Of a stretch of 64,000 bases of DNA, positions 58,906 through 64,000 are shown in pieces (the stretch's first letter is position 1; each line of letters opens with the position of its first letter). The notes under the pieces were generated by a model. It did not search any database, was not told where the DNA came from, and worked only from the letters and a program-made list of their open reading frames with translations. The translations under genes were made by a program, and so were the position numbers. This stretch comes from Limnomonas spitsbergensis (lineage: Eukaryota > Chlorophyta > Chlorophyceae > Chlamydomonadales), in NCBI GenBank assembly GCA_037349105.1, contig JAYJMM010000105.1, positions 2,914,001-2,978,000 on the forward strand, written 5' to 3'.

Positions 58906-61900
58906 ATGATTGCGATTGGAGCGATCTGGAACAAGATCAAGGCGAATGAGAAGCTACACATGGCGTGGTGCATCGTGGGCGTCGTTGGAAGTCTTATGCT
59001 ATATGGAGTCTTGCAGGTAAGCTTCAGGTTCAAAAAAATTGCCTGCTTCAAACCGCTCACAAACGCTGGCTATTCGCAGGAGCGCATCATGGTCGAGCCG
59101 TATGGGCATGAAGGAGACAGATTCAAGTACTCACTGTTCCTGGTCTTGTGCAATCGACTGACCTCTTGCTTCGTAGCGGTCGTCAGTCTGATCGTAAGGA
59201 ATCTGCATGAGAGTTGATGTCAATGTGGTGACCCAAGTTCCCTAATTGCCAACCTCCCGTCCACAGAGGAATGGCAAGATGTCTGAGATCAAGCCAGTTG
59301 CTCCCATTTACACCTACGCTGCTGTGTCTCTCAGCAACGTGGTGGCCACAACGTGCCAGTATGAAGCGTTGAAATATGTTTCATTTCCGGTTCAGACCTT
59401 GGTGAGGGGAGGACAGTATGATTTGCAAACTGCATGCTCACTCTCTGATTGGCCGGCATGGTGAAGAAATATTAATTTGCAAAGACCAAGCTCACTCTTT
59501 CAGCACTGGCCAGGTAAAGAGATGTTTAAATGGTTTGGAGGTGTCATATCGGGCAGGGTTACCCAGTACGGCCGTATTGGCAAAAATCCCGTACCGTATC
59601 CCGTACTGTTCGACCGTACCGTACCGTTTGGAACTACCATATTGTCCATTTTCTTACTAGCCCATGCCATTATGTCCGTACTGTACCGTACCGTTTGACC
59701 GTACCGTATTCCGTACCGGGTTACCCTGATATGGGGAACCCTAGTCTCCTTGGGCTGATACCTTACAGGAGTGTATTGCTGCATTCCCCGGCCCGACCTA
59801 CCAACACTTGAACCAGAAGTACTAATTATAAGCAGGCCTGAATCAATGCACAATTAAATGTTAGTGAATGCCCGGTCCATTGACTCTACTGAATACCCAG
59901 TGTCTCTGCCTTCCCTTCCCTTGGCATTCTCCTTCCAACCTTATTTGGCTGATGTTGCCTGAGCCCTGCAACACCCATACCTAGGGCTCTAGGAGCTAAA
60001 GCGTTGACATAACTGTCTCAATGGCCTCCTATTGCAGGGCAAGTGTGCTAAGATGATCCCTGTGATGATTTGGGGGATTCTCATTTTGGCCAAGCGCTAC
60101 GGTCTGAAGGATTTTGGCCTGGCCATCCTCGTCACTGCTGGATGCTCGCTTTTCCTCATGACAGGGGAAGTCAAGTCAAAGGTGTCTGCGGTGAGTTGTG
60201 TGACATAAATTAGACGCCCTGCACCAGTTCCAGTTGTATTAATGGACAGTAAATATTAAACAAGTTTTGAATGTTATTCAACAAACCTTAGGCTTTCGTA
60301 GGAAGCGGCCTGAACATGAACAGCTGCTGCTTGGGAGCCTTTTGGAACCCAGGCAAGCAGACCGTGTGCCTGGCTGTCCTTGTCACAGCTGGATGCTCCC
60401 TGTTCCTCATGACAGGAGAAGTCAAGACGAAGGTGCCTGCGGTGAATTATGTACATGCATACACCTGATCCTGTTTTGTGCCCACTCCCTTTTCTTGTCA
60501 TGGCAAAGCCATGATTATTTTTTTGCTCAACCAGGACTTCAGCCCACGAATGCCTATTTAGTGGGTGCCAGACCACCTCTGGGTAGCCGCCGGGGGGCAC
60601 GTTGGGACAAAAGCTTGATCGGCCTACGGCCGGTAGCAGGGCATCCGGGCTTGCTACCCCAGGCCTCCTAGCCGCAGGCGTTGATGCGACTGAATTGTAG
60701 CTGAAGCGCGCTCAGATGAATTGGCGCCCATATCGAATTGCATGTAATGCTCTCAGGCCATGTGGGACTCCAGTAACTTCAGACTGGCGCTCGGGTGCCC
60801 AGCAGCAGGGCTAGCTGCACCCGGCTCTCCCCAGCTGTAGGCGGTGTTGAGGCTAAATTGTAGCTGAAATCGATTTTGTTGCATGCTGCACCTTCAGGAC
60901 ATGTGGAACTCCAGCATCTATGGACTACTGCTCATGCTGGGGTACCTCGGCTTTGACGGTTTTACATCGACGTTCCAAGACCGCCTTTTCAAAGGCTACC
61001 AGATGACAACGTACAACCAGATATTGTACACGACCCTTTGCTCCTCCCTCCTGAGCCTCTTTGGTAGGAAGAAAGACCGATCGGCTCCTCTTAAACGTGC
61101 AGCACACTGTTTTACAGCATTAGATACCGGTATGTGGAGCGCGCCAGTGCGAGCGCAGTTGACAGCTGGTGCGTTTCCGTTTTGTAGGGTTGAGAAGTGG
61201 TGTTAAACCACCTTTTGGGCGCCGCCGGGCCGCCACCACTGGCCCGATGGGGACCAAACCTTGACTGACCTGAAGTCGGCGGTCCACTCAGCTGCTGCAA
61301 CAGGCCGTGGCGTAGCTGAACTTTCGCTGAATTGTGGCCGAAGCATGCTAGACGAAACTGTGCTGCTTTCCAGTTGCAAGGGCTGGCAAGTGACTGTACC
61401 TGTGTTTTCGGCTTGGTGTAGGTTTGGTGTCCAGCGGACAGATGCTGAGGGCGATCGACTTCATCATACTGCATCCGGAGGCCTTGTGGAACATCATCCA
61501 CCTCTCTTTGTCCGCCACTGTTGGTAAGGGCACAGTTTAGGGTTGAGGGTTGAGATTGGGGCACCCGGAGGTTCTGTAGAACGTCATGCACCACTCCCTG
61601 TCCGCCAATGTTGGTAATAGGCCGTGGCTGTTGGCCCCTGTTGGTAATCGGCCTGTGGGCACTCTGGGCTAACTAATCTGGGTGGATACGTAGACGCTTT
61701 GGCAGGACCTTAACTGCGTGTTAGACTTCACCCTGTTGCCACTTCTACTCTGGTTACCTCCCGCACAGCCTAAACCCTGAAACCTAAACCCTTGCCTTGC
61801 TCCGGGTCACGCTGGCTGTAAGAAGCTGGCTGCTTTGGGAGCCCGATGTCACCCATATCTCAGTTCAACCGCCGGAGCGCTCTGCCCGGGCCACAGCACA

Positions 61901-63730
61901 TCCTGATAGCCAAGGGCATCTCATTGCAGTCTCAAGTGCTAGGAGCGCAGCCAGGTCTCACCCTGCCTGATGGCAGTCCAGCGCCCCCAAGGGAGATGCT
62001 CGAAGCAGTCTTAGGGAGACTTTCGTAGACTGGGGCTGCGGCATGGTCTGGTGGCCAAGGGTAATCGACTTTTGTCCTCAGCGCTACGGGCGTGAACTGT
62101 TATCACCCATACTTATCGCAATCCAGCCACTATGGCGCTTTGCCCGGGGCCACTGCCTGTCCCGCTAGCCCAGTGCATCGTGCCGGGTGCTTCCAGGAGT
62201 TTCAAAGTTGTACAGTATGTTGGTCGCCCAGAAGGCGCTGGGTTGGACTTGCACCCTGGCAATGGGCAGCCAGCACTAGGCCAATGGGGATTGGGGACCA
62301 AACCTAAACCCGCTAGGGTCAACGGTGGCCCAGGCAGCAGGGCTAACTGCACCCTGTGACGAAACCCTGTTGGGTGTAGGCTGATGGGTTTCAGCTTGAG
62401 GGTAGCTGAAGCACCCTGTGCAACACTGGCTGCAGGCGCGCTCTTCATTTCGTACACCATCAAGACGTTCGGCTCGTTGATCTTTGCAACCATCATGACC
62501 ACGCGCCAGTTCCTGTCCATCCTCCTGTCATGCCTCCTCTTTGCGCACCCGCTCAGCTTTGGGCAATGGTAGGACCTGGGTTGGGGTGTGGACTGTGTCC
62601 CCTCTGTGCCCTGTGCCCTGTGCCCTCTGTGGACTGTGCCCTTGCTGTAGGCGTGCTTTGCCTTGCCTGGTCATTTATGATTTTTAGGGGCGGGGTATTG
62701 GGTGCAGAAAACAGGAATCGCCGGTGCCGATCGTCGACGCTTGTCACAGTCCCAGAGTTTGTGTCAATGTTTTACCCTGAGGACAGCATAACCATAGTTT
62801 TTAGTAGCCTTCCCGCACACCAGGAAATGAAATGGTCTGCACACGGGTACCATGCAAAAAGAAGTTAATTCGTACCCGAGGGCAGGCGAGGTAATTCCTC
62901 TCTATTCAGTAGGGTGAAATCTGGATTGCGATGGAAAAACTGTCCATCATTTTGTCGCGCCAGCTATTTGCGCGCCCTTTTAGCTTTGGGCCATGGGAAG
63001 TCCTGGGTTGCGGATTCAAGGATGCGCCCTCTGCCACAGGCAAAGTATCTGGATCGCAATTTGAAATAATGCATTCACCCCCTGCCACTTCAAGGTTCCT
63101 GAATTTTTTTGTGAAATTAAGTGCCCAATGGCCTGCCAACTATGGATATAAGCTTGGTTCATAAGAGCTGTGGCCCTGGGGGTCAACATCCTCAATGCCA
63201 CGCAGGGGCGTATCGTTCTAAGCTGATGGGATTTGCTCATCATAGCTTGGCCTGAACCTCTAGGGCTGCACATTTGGTCAGTCAACTCTGGGTGGTTGCT
63301 TGGCCTCCAACTGTCAACAACGGTGAAGTTTGACCGGTGGTTGGTCGCTGCAACAAGGAAGTCAAGCTCCAGAGCATTTTTTACCTATCCTGACAATATC
63401 TAATCCTCTTGTATGCTACTATCAATCGGTTTCCGTGGTAGCCTCGGTGAGCTGGGGGCTAGCACCTTTTGGAGTCCTGCACCTCCCCCACGTTTAATCA
63501 GGGCTCCAGATCTAGGATTTCGTCTGAAGCCCCTGCCGTTGCCTTGCCCTATTATTAGGTGCGGGACGATCATTGTCTTCGGGGCGTTATACTACCAGTC
63601 ATTCACCAAGAGTGACAACAAGCATGCCGTGAAGGACATGGGCAAGCTCCCCGGCAGCTCCCCCAAGCCAGTGGACCTGGAAGCTTCGAAACCGCTGCTG
63701 AATGAGTCGAGGAAAGAAGAGCTCAGGTAA
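58906..63730 (+). CDS. UTR5/SLC35B-type nucleotide-sugar (or PAPS) transporter
   Basis: Exons: 58906-59016, 59080-59193, 59267-59401, 60038-60190, 60898-61063, 61422-61523, 62436-62568, 63559-63730. All phases agree, giving 361 residues, the usual length. The order of conserved blocks fits the plant UDP-galactose transporter 5/UTR2 and animal SLC35B2 group: YEALKYVSFPVQTL joined to GKCAKMIPVMIWG, GCSLFLMTGE, GYLGFDGFTSTFQDRLFKGY, NQILYTTLCSS, FISYTIKTFGSL, ATIMTTRQFLSILLSC, HPLSFGQW, and IIVFGALYYQSF. These are multi-pass (about ten-helix) antiporters of the Golgi or ER membrane moving UDP-sugars or PAPS against a nucleotide monophosphate. The C-terminal tail is hydrophilic (EASKPLLNESRKEE). 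Substrate cannot be told from sequence. The stop TAA overlaps a good donor (CTCAG|GTAAGC), so a further exon is possible. Confidence 0.9.
59570..59725. repeat. CCGTA/ACCGT-rich simple repeat in transporter intron 3
   Basis: Repeated CCGTACCGTxTG-type motifs on both sides of a 60-bp spacer. No coding. Confidence 0.7.
60345..60452 (+). other. partial tandem copy of transporter exon 4
   Basis: From GTGTGCCTGGCTGTC onward it encodes LAVLVTAGCSLFLMTGEVKT followed by KVPA and a GTGAAT donor, nearly identical in protein to the end of exon 4 (LAILVTAGCSLFLMTGEVKS, KVSA, GTGAGT). It has an acceptor-like CCCAG at about 60349. That acceptor leaves the wrong phase for simple inclusion, so this is a relic or an untested alternative exon rather than part of the main model. 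Confidence 0.75.
60555..60705 (+). repeat. dispersed repeat family B copy
   Basis: AGCTTGATCGGCCTACGGCC, GGTAGCAGGG and ACTGAATTGTAGCTGAAGCG. In transporter intron 4. Confidence 0.65.
60720..60872 (+). repeat. dispersed repeat family B copy, shortened
   Basis: GCCCAGCAGCAGGGCTAGCT followed by CTAAATTGTAGCTGAAATCG, directly next to the 60555 copy and just before exon 5. Confidence 0.55.
61205..61350 (+). repeat. dispersed repeat family B copy
   Basis: GGGCGCCGCCGGGCCGCCAC, GATGGGGACCAAACCTTGAC and TCGCTGAATTGTGGCCGAAG. In transporter intron 5. Confidence 0.65.
62235..62415 (+). repeat. dispersed repeat family B copy
   Basis: GGGGACCAAACCTAAACCCG, GGTGGCCCAGGCAGCAGGG and GAGGGTAGCTGAAGC. In transporter intron 6, about 20 bp before exon 7's acceptor. 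Confidence 0.6.
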
Positions 63731-63795
63731 GCTGCTTCTGTGCTTCATAAGTGTGCTGTGCAAAATTGTGCAATCACGCGGTCATTCAGAAGTAT

Positions 63796-63800
63796 TGTAA
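63796..63800 (+). terminator. candidate poly(A) signal TGTAA
   Basis: TGTAA, the usual green-algal polyadenylation motif, lies 66 bp after the transporter stop. A five-base motif occurs by chance, so this is only suggestive. Confidence 0.4.
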
Positions 63801-64000
63801 GAAAACACGGCTCGGTTTTAGTAAAGTAGCTGAACCTGCCTCGTAATTAAAGCGCCTGGAACTTATTAGCTTCTGCAGCTCAGCCGCTATGAGGACCAAA
63901 TTGGTAGAGGACTGAGTTTGATGTTCACCCAAGGGCGGGTTGTTTTAATTGTGTTGTGGGCTTGGGGAGGAGGGGCTGTGTACATGTTATGGCGTAACTA
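63801..64000. other. 3' flank with possible third MITE copy
   Basis: GTAAAGTAGCTGAACCTGCC at about 63820, and CTCAGCCGCTATGAGGACCA at about 63880-63898, resemble the inner and outer parts of the 20436 element. They are more diverged. Confidence 0.35.

Noticed and set aside
1..64000. CRISPR arrays, bacterial operons or prophage
   Set aside because: Tandem arrays have no regular unique spacers, and genes are intron-containing; the window is eukaryotic.

Overview
This is a eukaryotic nuclear window. Genes are split into many short GC-rich exons with GT-AG introns. The space between is about half G+C and full of minisatellites, short dispersed repeats and transposon relics. Protein content (UTR5-like nucleotide-sugar transporter, SPX protein, bZIP-like regulator with polyglutamine runs, F-box/ankyrin protein with 33-residue repeats) and a TGTAA motif after one stop codon point to a chlorophyte green alga. 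A repeat-rich member of the Chlamydomonadales, in the manner of Haematococcus or Dunaliella, is my best guess. The species cannot be fixed from sequence alone.

Layout. 3.5-14.0 kb, minus: a six-exon bZIP-like gene whose introns carry a 21-bp, a 32-bp, a 3.1-kb G-rich and an 18-bp minisatellite. 15.9-16.4 kb, plus: decayed LINE reverse transcriptase. 17.9-28.9 kb, minus: an eleven-exon gene for an 840-residue protein with polyglutamine N-terminus, a DNase I-like (EEP) domain lacking several catalytic residues, and a glycine-rich tail. 30.7-33.5 kb, plus: five-exon F-box/ankyrin gene. 35.8-38.2 kb, plus: a serine/proline-rich single-pass membrane ORF and possible further exons. 39.1-40.4 kb: tandem and dispersed repeats. 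41.9-45.4 kb, minus: multi-exon gene of unknown family. 48.6-52.9 kb, minus: six-exon SPX gene. 53-58.9 kb: repeats with no convincing gene. 58.9-63.7 kb, plus: eight-exon UTR5/SLC35B-type transporter.

Exon models were built by hand from splice consensus, reading-frame continuity and protein pattern. For five genes (bZIP-like, EEP, F-box/ankyrin, SPX, transporter) every junction preserves phase and the summed coding length divides by three. There is no operon logic. The phosphate-sensing SPX protein and the nucleotide-sugar transporter are ordinary cell functions.

The most unusual signal is the placement of tandem arrays on splice sites. Two donors (exons ending at 4880 and 24295) are the first unit of a minisatellite in which most units repeat a consensus 5' splice site. 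One acceptor (exon starting at 5605) is fed by the edge of another array.
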